Part shown: piece after piece, positions 35,213 to 43,965 of the stretch
How the letters are laid out: every line of letters starts with the position of its first letter
Position numbering within the stretch: position 1 is the first letter of the stretch
Origin: Halomonas alkalisoli
GTDB lineage: Bacteria > Pseudomonadota > Gammaproteobacteria > Pseudomonadales > Halomonadaceae
Direction of reading: 5' to 3'
Assembly (NCBI RefSeq): GCF_021412585.1
Contig: NZ_JAKCMI010000029.1
Span: 1-64,000 of the forward strand
DNA: 64,000 nt
The notes under the pieces: generated by a model
The model's input: only the letters and a program-made list of their open reading frames with translations
Databases searched by the model: none
Told to the model about the DNA's origin: nothing
Position numbers and translations under genes: made by a program

Positions 35213-35667
35213 TCCGCCGTCTGATGAGTGGAGCCACCGGCTGGCTGATTGCTGGGCTTCTCGGCATCACTGTCTATGCCGGGATGCAGGCGCGCCATTA
35301 TGCGCTGCAGCTCTCGGACAGCAAGGCCCAGGTAGCACGTAGTGAACAGCGCGCCGAGATCCTGCTCGAGCATCAGCGCTGGCAGCGGCAGCAACTGGAA
35401 ACCCTGTCGTTGGTCCTGGCTGTGCGTGACGAACAGCTTGAGCGTGATGGCCAGCTGCTCGACTTGATCCGCACCGCGGCCAGCAACTTGGAGCGTGACG
35501 ATGCCGAAACTGCCGACTGGGCTGATCAGCCTAGCCCTGCTGCTGTTCGTCAGTGGCTGCGCGACCTCACAGCCGATGCCGTTGACGGTGCCGGTGATGG
35601 TGAGTCCGGACGTGCCCAGCCACCTGCTCAGCCCGCTGCCGGTACCGACGAGGAACGTGACTCGTAA
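35209..35667 (+). CDS. Inner-membrane spanin (Rz-like)
   Basis: This 152-residue protein has one N-terminal membrane segment (GWLIAGLLGITVYAGMQ) and a long helical periplasmic region rich in Gln/Arg/Glu (SKAQVARSEQRAEILLEHQR...), as in i-spanins. It starts in the holin stop (ATGA). It contains the start of an Rz1-like lipoprotein in another frame. Confidence 0.83.
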   Translation: MIRRLMSGATGWLIAGLLGITVYAGMQARHYALQLSDSKAQVARSEQRAEILLEHQRWQRQQLETLSLVLAVRDEQLERDGQLLDLIRTAASNLERDDAETADWADQPSPAAVRQWLRDLTADAVDGAGDGESGRAQPPAQPAAGTDEERDS

Positions 35668-35782
35668 CCGGGACCTGCTGCAGCTGTTGGCTGACTATGA
35701 GTCGCTGCGGCGTAGAGCCAATGCCGACCGCGCGGCAGTCGCGGGCATCCTCGAGCGCCCCGGATCGGCGGGTGAGCAGTGA
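35501..35782 (+). CDS. Outer-membrane spanin lipoprotein (Rz1-like), overlapping Rz
   Basis: This 93-residue frame has a lipoprotein signal MPKLPTGLISLALLLFVSGC with Cys20, then a proline-rich part (PLTVPVMVSPDVPSHLL). It starts inside the Rz gene in a different frame and overlaps it by 167 bp, then continues past it. This overlapping arrangement is the hallmark of spanin pairs that fuse inner and outer membranes at lysis. Confidence 0.85.
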   Translation: MPKLPTGLISLALLLFVSGCATSQPMPLTVPVMVSPDVPSHLLSPLPVPTRNVTRNRDLLQLLADYESLRRRANADRAAVAGILERPGSAGEQ

Positions 35783-36099
35783 GTGAGTATGACCAGCGCC
35801 GTGGTAGCGCAGCGTCACGCGGCTATGGCCACAAGTGGCGCAAGGCCCGGGAGGATTACCTTCGGGAGCACCCGCTTTGTGTGTTCTGTCAGCGACGGGG
35901 CAAGGTGACGCCGGCAACGGTTGTTGACCACATCGAGCCACATAAGGGCGATCTCAAACTGTTCTGGCGACGCTCGAACTGGCAGGGGCTGTGCAAGCCA
36001 TGCCACGACATCGACAAGCAGCGCCTGGAGAAGGGTGGCGCCCTGCCTGGCTGCGATGCCGATGGGCTGCCTGCAGACCCTCATCATCACTGGTCCTGA
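35779..36099 (+). CDS. Phage HNH endonuclease next to terminase
   Basis: This 106-residue protein has the zinc-supported HNH fold: CVFCQRRGKVTPATVVDHIE then WRRSNWQGLCKPCHDIDKQR, with two CxxC pairs and the catalytic histidine in VDHI. It starts with GTG in a GTGA overlap. HNH proteins beside terminase genes aid genome cutting and packaging in HK97-like cos phages. Confidence 0.9.
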   Translation: MSEYDQRRGSAASRGYGHKWRKAREDYLREHPLCVFCQRRGKVTPATVVDHIEPHKGDLKLFWRRSNWQGLCKPCHDIDKQRLEKGGALPGCDADGLPADPHHHWS

Positions 36100-36264
36100 C
36101 TCGCCTCGCGATGCGTGGCGGGCCGAAGGGGGAGGGGGTGGTCAAAGTCCACAGCCTCAGCGACCGAGACCGATCCGCCCCCTTTTCTTGTGAAAGCGGG
36201 AAATATGGGAGGGGGGTATCTCGAGCCTGGGGTGTCCTGAATCCCATCAACTGGAGTCGCCGTT
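36100..36264. other. HNH-terminase intergenic region, candidate cos site
   Basis: This 165-bp gap between the HNH and small-terminase genes holds G-runs near 36129-36137, an A/G-rich run and an inverted repeat near 36170. In cos phages with an HNH-TerS-TerL order the packaging site usually lies here. No cut site can be defined from sequence. Confidence 0.4.
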
Positions 36265-36777
36265 ATGGCTGGCAACAAGAATTCTGGCCGCCGGCCGTTG
36301 CCGGCGAATGTTCATGCCCTGCGCGGCAACCCCTCGAAGAAGCCCGGGCATGAACTGCACGACAACGGCGCGCCGTCGCTAAAGGTTGAGGCGCCGCCGT
36401 GCCCTGCCTTCCTGACCAAGGATGCCAAGGCCGAGTGGCGGCGGATCGTGAAGGATCTCGAGATACTCGGCCTGCTCACCAAGGTCGACCGGGCCGAACT
36501 GGCGGTTTACTGCCAGGCCTGGGGCGACTGGAAGCAGGCGCGCGAGAAGATCGCCGAGCTTGGCGATTCGGGCATGGTGGCGAACACGCCGAGCGGCTAC
36601 AAGCAGATGTCCGTCTGGATGCAGGTGGCGAACCGCGCCGAGGAGCGCATGCGGTCAGCCGGCAGCTCGTTCGGCCTGAATCCCTCGGCCCGCGCCAAGC
36701 TCGGTACCGGCCACGTGACCCAGGGAGAACTGTTCCCCAATGAGCAAGCGGAAACCGCCCGAAAGTACGGTCTGTGA
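36265..36777 (+). CDS. Terminase small subunit (P27 family)
   Basis: This 170-residue protein begins MAGNKNSGRRPLPANVHALR, the basic N-terminus of P27-type small terminases, and has the conserved LTKVDRAELAVYCQAWGDWK and NPSARAKLG segments. It recognises phage DNA for packaging. It overlaps TerL by 38 bp. Confidence 0.92.
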   Translation: MAGNKNSGRRPLPANVHALRGNPSKKPGHELHDNGAPSLKVEAPPCPAFLTKDAKAEWRRIVKDLEILGLLTKVDRAELAVYCQAWGDWKQAREKIAELGDSGMVANTPSGYKQMSVWMQVANRAEERMRSAGSSFGLNPSARAKLGTGHVTQGELFPNEQAETARKYGL

Positions 36778-38461
36778 CGATCGGGCGACCGCCTATGCTC
36801 GAGCAGTAGTCGCTGGCGAGCTGATCGCCGGCCCCCAGGTTCGCAACGCATGCGAGCGTCACCTTCGGGATATGGAGCATGGCCCTGAGCGGGGGTTGCT
36901 CTGGGACCTGGAAGCGGCGAACCACGCTATCGGATTCTTCGAAGACGTGCTGCGGCTCAACGGTGGCCGCTTCGAGGGAGAGCCGTTCCACCTGCTGCCT
37001 TGGCAGGCCTTTGTAGTGGGCTCGCTGTTTGGCTGGAAAGCCGAAGATGGCTGGCGGCGTTTCCGCGTGGCCTACATCGAGACCGCCAAGGGCTCCGGCA
37101 AGTCGCCGCTCGCCGCCGGTGTCGGGCTCTACGGTCTGGCCGCTGACGGTGAGGAGCGTGCCGAGGTCTACGCCGCGGCGACGAAGAAGGACCAAGCTCA
37201 GATCCTGTTCCGCGATGCAGTGGCTATGGTCGATCAGTCGCCGCTGCTGGCCACGCGCATCGTCAAGTCAGGGGCCGCGGGCAAGGAGTACAACCTCGCC
37301 TTCCACAAGACCAGCAGCTTCTTCCGCACGGTGGCGGCCGATGACGGCCAGTCGGGCCCTCGGCCCCACGTAGCCCTGCTGGACGAGATCCACGAGCACA
37401 AGACGCCGCTGGTCGTGGAGATGATGCGCGCCGGCACCAAGAGCCGCGAGCAAGCGCTGATCTTCATGATCACCAACAGCGGTACCGACCGGCTGTCGGT
37501 CTGCTGGGACTACCACGACTACGCGGTGAAGGTGGCCAATGGCGGCCTCGAGGACGATTCGTTCTTCGGCTTCGTCTGCTGCCTGGATGAAACCGACGAC
37601 CCGTTCGAGGGCGAGGAGTGCTGGTACAAGGCCAACCCCTCGCTGGCTTACGGGATCCCCGGCCTCAAGTACCTGCGCGAGCAGGTGACCCAGGCGCGAG
37701 GCATGCCATCGAAGGAGGCGACGGTAAAGCGGCTCAACTTCTGCATGTGGGTGCAGGCCGACAACCCGGCGATCAGCCGGGATGCCTGGCTGGCTACCCA
37801 GGACAAGGAGTTCGATCTCGACACCCTGCGCGGTCGGCGCTGCTATGCCGGCTTGGACCTGTCGAGCACGCAGGACCTCACGGCCCTGGTGCTGCTGTTT
37901 GAGCCGGTAGAGGACGATTCCGTTTGGCGCATGGTGCCGTGGTTCTGGCTGCCTGAAGAGGGCTTGCCCCGCAAGGCCGAGAAGGACCGGGTGCCGTACG
38001 TGTTGTGGCAGGAGCGAGGTTACCTGCACACCACGCCTGGCCGGGCGATCAACAAGCGTCATGTACTGCATCAGCTATCCGAGATCGCTGCGATGTACGA
38101 CCTGCAGGGCATCGGCTACGACCGCTGGCGAATCGAGGACCTGACCGCCCTGATCGATGAGGAGGGTGTGAGCCTGCCGCCGCTGATCAGCTGCGGCCAG
38201 GGCTTCCAGACCATGGCCCCAGCGGTCGACGAGTTCGAGCGCCGCCTGGTCAATACCGAGATGCGCCATACCGGCCACCCGGTACTGACCTGGTGCGCCG
38301 CCAACGCGGTGTATCAGGAAGACCCGGCGGGCAACCGCAAGGTGGACAAGCGCAAGAGTACGGGCCGGGTTGATGGCATCGTTGCCGCTGTTATGGCCAC
38401 GTCGCTGACGCTGGGCGAACTAGACGACGATGGCGGTGAGCCTGACTTCATCATTCTGTGA
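36740..38461 (+). CDS. Terminase large subunit
   Basis: This 573-residue packaging motor has Walker A ETAKGSGKSPLAAG, Walker B HVALLDEIHEH, and the RNase H-like nuclease aspartates starting in YAGLDLSSTQDLTALVLLF and ending in the YDRWRIEDL region. It pairs with the P27-type small subunit. Length is typical. Confidence 0.95.
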   Translation: MSKRKPPESTVCDDRATAYARAVVAGELIAGPQVRNACERHLRDMEHGPERGLLWDLEAANHAIGFFEDVLRLNGGRFEGEPFHLLPWQAFVVGSLFGWKAEDGWRRFRVAYIETAKGSGKSPLAAGVGLYGLAADGEERAEVYAAATKKDQAQILFRDAVAMVDQSPLLATRIVKSGAAGKEYNLAFHKTSSFFRTVAADDGQSGPRPHVALLDEIHEHKTPLVVEMMRAGTKSREQALIFMITNSGTDRLSVCWDYHDYAVKVANGGLEDDSFFGFVCCLDETDDPFEGEECWYKANPSLAYGIPGLKYLREQVTQARGMPSKEATVKRLNFCMWVQADNPAISRDAWLATQDKEFDLDTLRGRRCYAGLDLSSTQDLTALVLLFEPVEDDSVWRMVPWFWLPEEGLPRKAEKDRVPYVLWQERGYLHTTPGRAINKRHVLHQLSEIAAMYDLQGIGYDRWRIEDLTALIDEEGVSLPPLISCGQGFQTMAPAVDEFERRLVNTEMRHTGHPVLTWCAANAVYQEDPAGNRKVDKRKSTGRVDGIVAAVMATSLTLGELDDDGGEPDFIIL

Positions 38462-38472
38462 CGGGAGACGCC

Positions 38473-39723
38473 GTGCGTAACCTACTCAATCGCCTGACGG
38501 GCAGCACCGCTCCCGCGGTGCGAGAAGAGCCGACGCTCTCGCCCGACCCTGGGCCTCGCAACGAGACCGTCAGCACGGCCAACCCTGAAAGCCTGCTCGA
38601 GCTGTTTCAGGTAGGGCCCAGCTACGCCGGCCCCGCGGTGACAGCCGAGACGGCCATGCGGGTGACAGCCGTCTACGCCTGCGTTCGAATGCTCTGCGGG
38701 GCGGTGGCTACCATGCCGCTGCATGTCTACCGACGCACCGACAAGGGGCGCGAGCGTGTCGACCATCCGCTCTGGTGGCTGCTCAACCAGGAGGCAAGCC
38801 CCACCTTTACCGCCAGTGCGATGCGCGAACATCAGATCGCCTCGATGCTGCTGCGCGGGGATGGCCTGGCCTGGATCCGCCGTAACCGCCGAGGCGAGGC
38901 CGAGCGTCTCGACCCGCTGCCTCGGCAGCACACCATCATCGAGAAGCGTGGCGGCCGCCTGATCTACTTCGCCAACCTGGAAGAAGAGGGCTACCGCGGT
39001 ATCGACCAGGATGACGTGCTGCACCTGCCGAATGTCGGCTTCGATGGGGTGAGCAGTCCCTCGGTGATCGGCCTGGCGGCCAAGCAGGGCATCGGCCTGG
39101 CCATGGCGGCCGAAGAGTACAGTGCTCGCTTCTTCTCCAACGGGGCTCGCCCCGACCATGTCATCACCATGGAAAAGACGCCGAGCCAGGAGCAGCTCGA
39201 CCGGATCCGCGATAACTGGCTGAAGCGTCACACCGGCACGGCCAATGCTCACCTTCCTGGCATGCTGGTCGGCGGGGCAAAGGTCCAGCAGATCACCATG
39301 AGCTCCGAAGATGCACAGCTCATGGAGGCTCGGCAGTTCCAGGTTACCGACATTGCCCGAGCCTTCGGTCTGCCCAGCTGGATGATCAACGCCAACGAGA
39401 AGAGCACCAGCTGGGGTAGTGGTCTCGAGCAGATGGGCCTGGGCTTCATCATCTACACCCTGCAGCCTCACCTGACCCGCTGGGCCCAGGAGATCAACCG
39501 CAAGCTGCTGCGCGACCAAAACTTGTTTGCCGAATTCAACGTTGCCGCCCTGTTGCGCGGTGATGCCAAGACGCGTGCCGAGTATTACAAGTCGGCCCTG
39601 GGCGGTACCCAGAACCCGGGTTACATGACGCCCAACGAGGTACGCGCCAAGGAGAACCTGCCGCCGATCGAGGGTGGCGACAAACTCTACGCACCCGAGG
39701 TGACCCCCAATGCCGATGCCTAA
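38473..39723 (+). CDS. HK97-family portal protein
   Basis: This 416-residue protein has portal hallmarks: TAVYACVRMLCGAVATMPLH, DGLAWIRRNRRGEAERLDPL, ARAFGLPSWMINANEKSTSW. GGGAG at 38463 favours the GTG at 38473. A GTG at 38458 overlapping the terminase stop is an alternative that adds five residues. Confidence 0.93.
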   Translation: MRNLLNRLTGSTAPAVREEPTLSPDPGPRNETVSTANPESLLELFQVGPSYAGPAVTAETAMRVTAVYACVRMLCGAVATMPLHVYRRTDKGRERVDHPLWWLLNQEASPTFTASAMREHQIASMLLRGDGLAWIRRNRRGEAERLDPLPRQHTIIEKRGGRLIYFANLEEEGYRGIDQDDVLHLPNVGFDGVSSPSVIGLAAKQGIGLAMAAEEYSARFFSNGARPDHVITMEKTPSQEQLDRIRDNWLKRHTGTANAHLPGMLVGGAKVQQITMSSEDAQLMEARQFQVTDIARAFGLPSWMINANEKSTSWGSGLEQMGLGFIIYTLQPHLTRWAQEINRKLLRDQNLFAEFNVAALLRGDAKTRAEYYKSALGGTQNPGYMTPNEVRAKENLPPIEGGDKLYAPEVTPNADA

Positions 39724-40426
39724 GCTGCTGCAGCTGTTCCTGGACAACCAGGCGCGGCCCAAGGATTTCCGATCCGTCCATAACGAAGGGCGCGGTGAGA
39801 TCTATCTCTATGACGCCATCGGCGATTGGTTCGGCATCAGCGCCGAGGCCTTCAACCGCGAGATCCGCGCGATGGAAGGCGAGATCGACGAGCTGCACCT
39901 GTACATCAACAGTCCGGGGGGTGACGTCTTCGAAGCCAGGGCCATGGCCACCGCGCTATCGCAGCTCAAGGTCAAGACGTTTTCCCATATCGAGGGACTC
40001 GCGGCCAGTGCTGCCACCTTCCTGCCCATGGTGACCGACGAAGTCGAGATGAGCGAAGGCGGCTTCTTCATGATCCACGAGGCGTGGACCCTGACCATGG
40101 GCAACAAGCGCGACCACCTGAAGCAGGTCGACCTGCTGACCAAGGTCGACGACTCCATCCTCGACGCTTACGGCAAGCGCACTGGCACCGAGCGTGACCA
40201 GCTGATTGCCTGGCTCGAGGCCGAGACCTGGTTTACCGCAGCAGAGGCAAAGGAACATGGCTTCATCGACTCCGTTCTCGAAACCGACCGGCGCCAAGCC
40301 GCTGCCCAGTGGAACCTGGCTGCCTACCACAACACGCCCAGCGCCCTCACTCAAGGGCCGCCCCCTGAACAACAGTACGACCGAGCGCAAGCCGAGCGAC
40401 GGCTCGCGCTGATCGAACGGCACTAG
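39710..40426 (+). CDS. ClpP-like head maturation protease
   Basis: This 238-residue serine protease of the Clp fold has HLYINSPGGDVFEARAMATA, the nucleophile in IEGLAASAATFLPMV and the catalytic His in FFMIHEAWTLTMGN. It would trim the scaffold part of the capsid protein. It overlaps the portal gene by 14 bp. Confidence 0.93.
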   Translation: MPMPKLLQLFLDNQARPKDFRSVHNEGRGEIYLYDAIGDWFGISAEAFNREIRAMEGEIDELHLYINSPGGDVFEARAMATALSQLKVKTFSHIEGLAASAATFLPMVTDEVEMSEGGFFMIHEAWTLTMGNKRDHLKQVDLLTKVDDSILDAYGKRTGTERDQLIAWLEAETWFTAAEAKEHGFIDSVLETDRRQAAAQWNLAAYHNTPSALTQGPPPEQQYDRAQAERRLALIERH

Positions 40427-40451
40427 CGGGCTCCCGCGTGCCATATCCCTG

Positions 40452-40474
40452 CGCCGCCCTCTGGGCGGCGTTTT
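40452..40474 (+). terminator. Intrinsic terminator between protease and capsid genes
   Basis: CGCCGCCC (40452-40459) pairs with GGGCGGCG (40463-40470), followed by four T. It may tune capsid-gene mRNA levels or need antitermination. Confidence 0.8.
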
Positions 40475-40496
40475 AGTAAGCGAAGGAGACAGCATC

Positions 40497-41747
40497 ATGC
40501 CTCAGAGCATCCAAGACCTGCGGGAGCAGCGCACCAAGGCCGCCAAGGCCGCCCGCGAGCTTCTCGACAAGCACCCCGGAGACACCTGGGGTGAGGAGCA
40601 GGATACCCAGTACGCCAACCTGATCGGTGAGATCGACCGCATCGATGCCAGTCTCGACCGTCAGCAGAAGTTGCTCGACCGCGAGGCCGAAGAGAAGCAC
40701 CGCATCGAGGATCGTGCTGGCCGGGATGGCATCAGCACCGACGAAGCCACCGCCCTCAAGCAGAAGGAGAGCTCCATCTTCAAGGCCTGGATGCGCAACG
40801 GCGTTGACGGCCTGAATGCCGAGCAGCGCGAGCATGTGCAGCAGGTTCGGCAGAAGATGATGCAGAACGCCATGAGCACCGGCACCGGCAGCGAGGGCGG
40901 CTACCTGGCGCCGGACGGTTTCAGTGCCGAGCTGCTGAAGGCGCTCAAGGCTTTCGGTGGAATGCGCGAGATCTCCCGCGTCCTCTCTACCGCCTCCGGC
41001 GTGGCGATCAACTGGCCGACCACCGACGCCACCAGCGAGGAAGGCGAGATCGTCGGCGAGAACGCTGCGGTCAGCGTGGGCGAAACCAGCTTCGGTACCC
41101 TGCCTCACGTGACCTACAAGTTCTCGTCCAAGTCGATTGCGCTGCCCTTCGAGCTGCTTCAGGACAGCGAGATCGACCTCGAGGCCTACGTGCGCGAGCT
41201 GCTGCAGGAACGCCTGGGACGCATCACCAACCGGATGTTTACCACTGGCACCGGTGTCGGCCAGCCGCATGGCATCGTCACCAGCTCCGGTGCGGGCAAG
41301 ATCGCCCCGACCGGCCAGGTCGACAGCGCCGGCTACGACGACCTGGTGGACCTGGAGCACAGCGTCGACCCGGCCTATCGCCGCAGCGGCAACGTCGGCT
41401 ACATGTTCCACGACATGACCCTGCGGGAGCTGAAGAAGCTGAAGGACGATCAGGGTCGCCCGCTGTGGGTGCCGGGCGTGGCGGTGAGCGAGCCGGATAC
41501 CCTCAACGGGTACCGCTACACCATCAACCAGCACATGGATCAGCTCGGTGCCGGCAACAAGCCGATGCTCTTCGGTGACTACGCGAAGTACATCATTCGT
41601 GACGTCATGCAGCTGCAGTTCTTCCGCATGACCGACTCGAAATACACCGAGAAAGGCCAGGTCGGCTTCCTCGCCTTCATGCGCTCCGGTGGTCGCCTGA
41701 TGGACGTGGGCGGCGCCGTGAAGCACTTCCAGAACGCCGCTTCCTGA
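40497..41747 (+). CDS. HK97-type major capsid protein
   Basis: This 416-residue protein has an N-terminal helical scaffold domain of about 120 residues (QSIQDLREQRTKAAKAAREL...). A likely processing point before MSTGTGSEGGYLAPDG follows, then the HK97 fold with LSTASGVAINWPTTDATSEE and FGDYAKYIIRDVM. The protease upstream would remove the scaffold part. Confidence 0.94.
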   Translation: MPQSIQDLREQRTKAAKAARELLDKHPGDTWGEEQDTQYANLIGEIDRIDASLDRQQKLLDREAEEKHRIEDRAGRDGISTDEATALKQKESSIFKAWMRNGVDGLNAEQREHVQQVRQKMMQNAMSTGTGSEGGYLAPDGFSAELLKALKAFGGMREISRVLSTASGVAINWPTTDATSEEGEIVGENAAVSVGETSFGTLPHVTYKFSSKSIALPFELLQDSEIDLEAYVRELLQERLGRITNRMFTTGTGVGQPHGIVTSSGAGKIAPTGQVDSAGYDDLVDLEHSVDPAYRRSGNVGYMFHDMTLRELKKLKDDQGRPLWVPGVAVSEPDTLNGYRYTINQHMDQLGAGNKPMLFGDYAKYIIRDVMQLQFFRMTDSKYTEKGQVGFLAFMRSGGRLMDVGGAVKHFQNAAS

Positions 41748-41824
41748 TCACTGGGGCGATAACCCAACCACGGTAAGTGCAGGGCCGGTACGCCGGCCCT
41801 GCACAGCATAGCGAGGAACCGAGC

Positions 41825-42313
41825 ATGGCTGACTCCAAGAGCAAGACCGCCAGGCAGGATGAAGGGAAGGGCGAAGAGCTGGCAACCACTCCGGCATCGG
41901 CATCGCCCAAGGCGGAAGAGCCTGCCGACGAGCAGGAGACTGGCACGCCGCCAGCGAACGATCCTGCCGACGATCAGGGGGCCGGCACGCCGCCCGCGAA
42001 CGATCCTGCCGACGAGCAGGAGACTGGCACGCCGCCAGCGAACGATCCTGCCGACGATCAGGGGGCCGGCACGCCGCCCGCGAACGATCCTGCCGCCGAG
42101 CAGGGGGCCGGCACGCCGCCCGCGAATGATCCACCGCCTAGCCACATGGCAGTGCTCATCCTTCGTGATGAGCGGGTGGGAAAGGTCGACTACAAGCCCG
42201 GCGCCACGCCGACGCTGCCTTATGACGAGGCGCAGCGCTTGATCAAGCGTGGCGGCGCTGATGGCAACGAGAAGGCAGTGCGTGCCGCCAAGGCCGCCCG
42301 GAAGAAGGACTGA
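41825..42313 (+). CDS. Head-region protein with five 14-residue repeats
   Basis: This 162-residue acidic protein has five repeats of PADEQETGTPPAND-type sequence (residues about 33-102) between a charged N-terminus and a compact C-terminal domain (MAVLILRDERVGKVDYKPGA...). The repeats come from a 42-bp DNA unit. Its place between capsid and connector genes suggests a head accessory or decoration protein with a flexible linker. No family was recognised. Confidence 0.7.
   Translation: MADSKSKTARQDEGKGEELATTPASASPKAEEPADEQETGTPPANDPADDQGAGTPPANDPADEQETGTPPANDPADDQGAGTPPANDPAAEQGAGTPPANDPPPSHMAVLILRDERVGKVDYKPGATPTLPYDEAQRLIKRGGADGNEKAVRAAKAARKKD
41921..42130 (+). repeat. Five tandem 42-bp units, with a perfect 84-bp duplication
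   Basis: Units start at 41921, 41963, 42005, 42047 and 42089. Units 1 and 3 are identical, as are 2 and 4, so 41921-42004 equals 42005-42088 exactly. The fifth is a near copy. The perfect duplication points to recent slippage or unequal exchange, and copy number may vary between strains. Confidence 0.92.
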
Positions 42314-42316
42314 GTG

Positions 42317-42850
42317 ATGCCAGTGCGTAGCCGACTGATCACGCCCCCTGAAGCCGAGCCGGTGACCCTGGTCGAGGCCAAGGTGCAGGCCACGGTCGAG
42401 CATGATGAGCATGACACCATGCTGCAGCTGATGATCACGGCTGCCCGGCAAGAGGCCGAGCTTCGCACTGGCCGTGCCCTGATCGATCAGGCGTGGCAGC
42501 AGCGCCAGGAGGCGGATGGCAATACCGTTTGCCTGCGCCGCTGGCCTGTCATCGAGGTCACCAGCGTGAGCGATGACGAAGGCCCGCTGGACCCGGCTGA
42601 CTACCAGGCCGAGATCGGTGACTTCCCGGCCGTGGTCGCGAACCGTCGATTGGTGGGCACCGTGACCGTGGAATATCGGGCGGGCTATGGCGCTGCCGGT
42701 GACGACGTGCCGGCAGCCATTCGGCAGTGGATCCTGGCGACGGTGTCGAGCATGTACGAGCACCGTGAAAGAGCCGTGGTCGGCACCATCACATCCAAGC
42801 ATGACTTCCTCGAAGGCCTGCTGGATCTCTACGTGGTGACACCGACATGA
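42317..42850 (+). CDS. Head-tail connector protein (gp6-like)
   Basis: This 177-residue protein has the connector-family opening LITPPEAEPVTLVEAKVQAT and the pattern LQLMITAARQEAELRTGRAL, with a typical PAAIRQWILATVSSMYEHRE end. It would form a ring under the portal. It overlaps the head-closure gene by 4 bp. Confidence 0.85.
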   Translation: MPVRSRLITPPEAEPVTLVEAKVQATVEHDEHDTMLQLMITAARQEAELRTGRALIDQAWQQRQEADGNTVCLRRWPVIEVTSVSDDEGPLDPADYQAEIGDFPAVVANRRLVGTVTVEYRAGYGAAGDDVPAAIRQWILATVSSMYEHRERAVVGTITSKHDFLEGLLDLYVVTPT

Positions 42851-43182
42851 GAGCCGGACGACTCCGCGACCGTCTATCCCTGCAGAAGCGCGACGAAGTG
42901 CGCGACGACCTGGGCGGCATTACCCACGACTGGGTCGAGGTGACCGAAGTGTGGGCCGAGGTCCGGGGCGTCAGCGGGCGCGCCTTTCTCTCTGCCAGTG
43001 CCGAGCAGGGCGAAGTGACCGTCGAAGTGCTCATGCGGTACCGCCCTGGTGTGGAGGCGCTCATGCGGTTCGTCCACCTGCCGCCCGGCGGCAACGGCGA
43101 GATCTACACCATTCAGGCTCCATTGCCCGACGCCAAGCGCCGGGAGCTGCTCTGCATGTGCTCCACGGGGGTGCGGAAATGA
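42847..43182 (+). CDS. Head closure protein
   Basis: This 111-residue protein starts MRAGRLRDRLSLQKRDEVRD and has WVEVTEVWAEVRGVSGRAFL, the standard pattern of head-tail adaptor/closure proteins (SPP1 gp16/HK97 type). It lies in the conserved connector-to-tail gene order with 4-bp overlaps. Confidence 0.86.
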   Translation: MRAGRLRDRLSLQKRDEVRDDLGGITHDWVEVTEVWAEVRGVSGRAFLSASAEQGEVTVEVLMRYRPGVEALMRFVHLPPGGNGEIYTIQAPLPDAKRRELLCMCSTGVRK

Positions 43183-43598
43183 TCAAGAGCCGGTTGGATT
43201 TCGTCGGCCTGGGCAACCTCGAGGATGACCTCAAGATGCTGACTCAGGCCGAGAATGACCGTGTGCGGCGCCAGGGTGCTCGTGCCGGTGCCGGTGTGAT
43301 ACGCGACGAGGCTCGTCGCCGTGCGCCGAGGCGCAGTGGGAAGCTCTCCCGCAACATCCAGGCGGTGACCGTCAAGGTGAGTGAAGGGAACCGGTCCGCT
43401 GCAGGGGTTCGCGTGCGCAGCCGCGGCAAGGCCGACGACCCCAGTAACGCTTTCTACTGGCGCTTCATTGAGCTGGGCACATCGAAAATGCCTCCGGTGC
43501 CGTTTATCCGCCCCGCATTCGATGCCAAGGAGCAGGAAGCCGGTGACGCGGCGATCGCCAAGGTCACCGAGGCGCTCGACAAGGTACTGAAGAAATGA
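43179..43598 (+). CDS. HK97 gp10-family tail completion protein
   Basis: This 139-residue protein has the gp10 pattern: RVRRQGARAGAGVIRDEARRRAPRRSGKLS (in part), then FYWRFIELGTSKMPPVPFIRPAF, which is characteristic. It overlaps genes on both sides by 4 bp and joins head and tail. Confidence 0.9.
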   Translation: MIKSRLDFVGLGNLEDDLKMLTQAENDRVRRQGARAGAGVIRDEARRRAPRRSGKLSRNIQAVTVKVSEGNRSAAGVRVRSRGKADDPSNAFYWRFIELGTSKMPPVPFIRPAFDAKEQEAGDAAIAKVTEALDKVLKK

Positions 43599-43924
43599 TC
43601 GAAGCCCAGCTCTTCGCCGCCCTGTCGGCGCTCGCCGGCGGCCGAGTCTTCCTGTTGGTGGCCCAGCATGGCACCGAAGCCCCCTACCTGGTGTTCAGTG
43701 TGCCGACCAACCAGGGCGACGACGCCCTGGCAGGGTTGGGGGCCAAGCGGGCGGCGGTGCAGCTCGACGCCTATGCCGACAGTCTGCTGGCTGCAAAAGG
43801 TCTGCTGGCTGACGCGCTGGGTGCAGTGGATCACATGGATCCCGGCGATCTGATGGAGCTGCAGGATTACGAGCCCGATACCGGGCTCTACCGAGCGACG
43901 GCAGAAGTCGCGATCTGGACCTAA
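43595..43924 (+). CDS. Tail terminator-type protein (DUF3168)
   Basis: This 109-residue protein has the DUF3168 pattern: LFAALSALAGGRVFLLVAQHG, then APYLVFSVPTNQGDDALAGL and QLDAYADSLLAAKGLLADAL. Such proteins end the tail tube at its head-proximal side. It follows gp10 with a 4-bp overlap and precedes a terminator. Confidence 0.83.
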   Translation: MIEAQLFAALSALAGGRVFLLVAQHGTEAPYLVFSVPTNQGDDALAGLGAKRAAVQLDAYADSLLAAKGLLADALGAVDHMDPGDLMELQDYEPDTGLYRATAEVAIWT

Positions 43925-43927
43925 CCC

Positions 43928-43948
43928 ACCCGCCGCCGGCGGGTTTTT
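43928..43948 (+). terminator. Intrinsic terminator before the tail tube gene
   Basis: ACCCGCC (43928-43934) pairs with GGCGGGT (43938-43944) and runs into five T. It lies in the 41-bp gap before the tube gene and may be partial. Confidence 0.85.
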
Positions 43949-43965
43949 CAAGCCTGGAGGAAACC

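Noticed and set aside
38482..39762. A 426-residue minus-strand frame opposite the portal gene
   Set aside because: The plus strand is a clear portal protein with coupled neighbours; the minus frame is antisense noise.
40473..41726. A 417-residue minus-strand frame opposite the capsid gene
   Set aside because: It mirrors the capsid codons and has no recognised domain or promoter.
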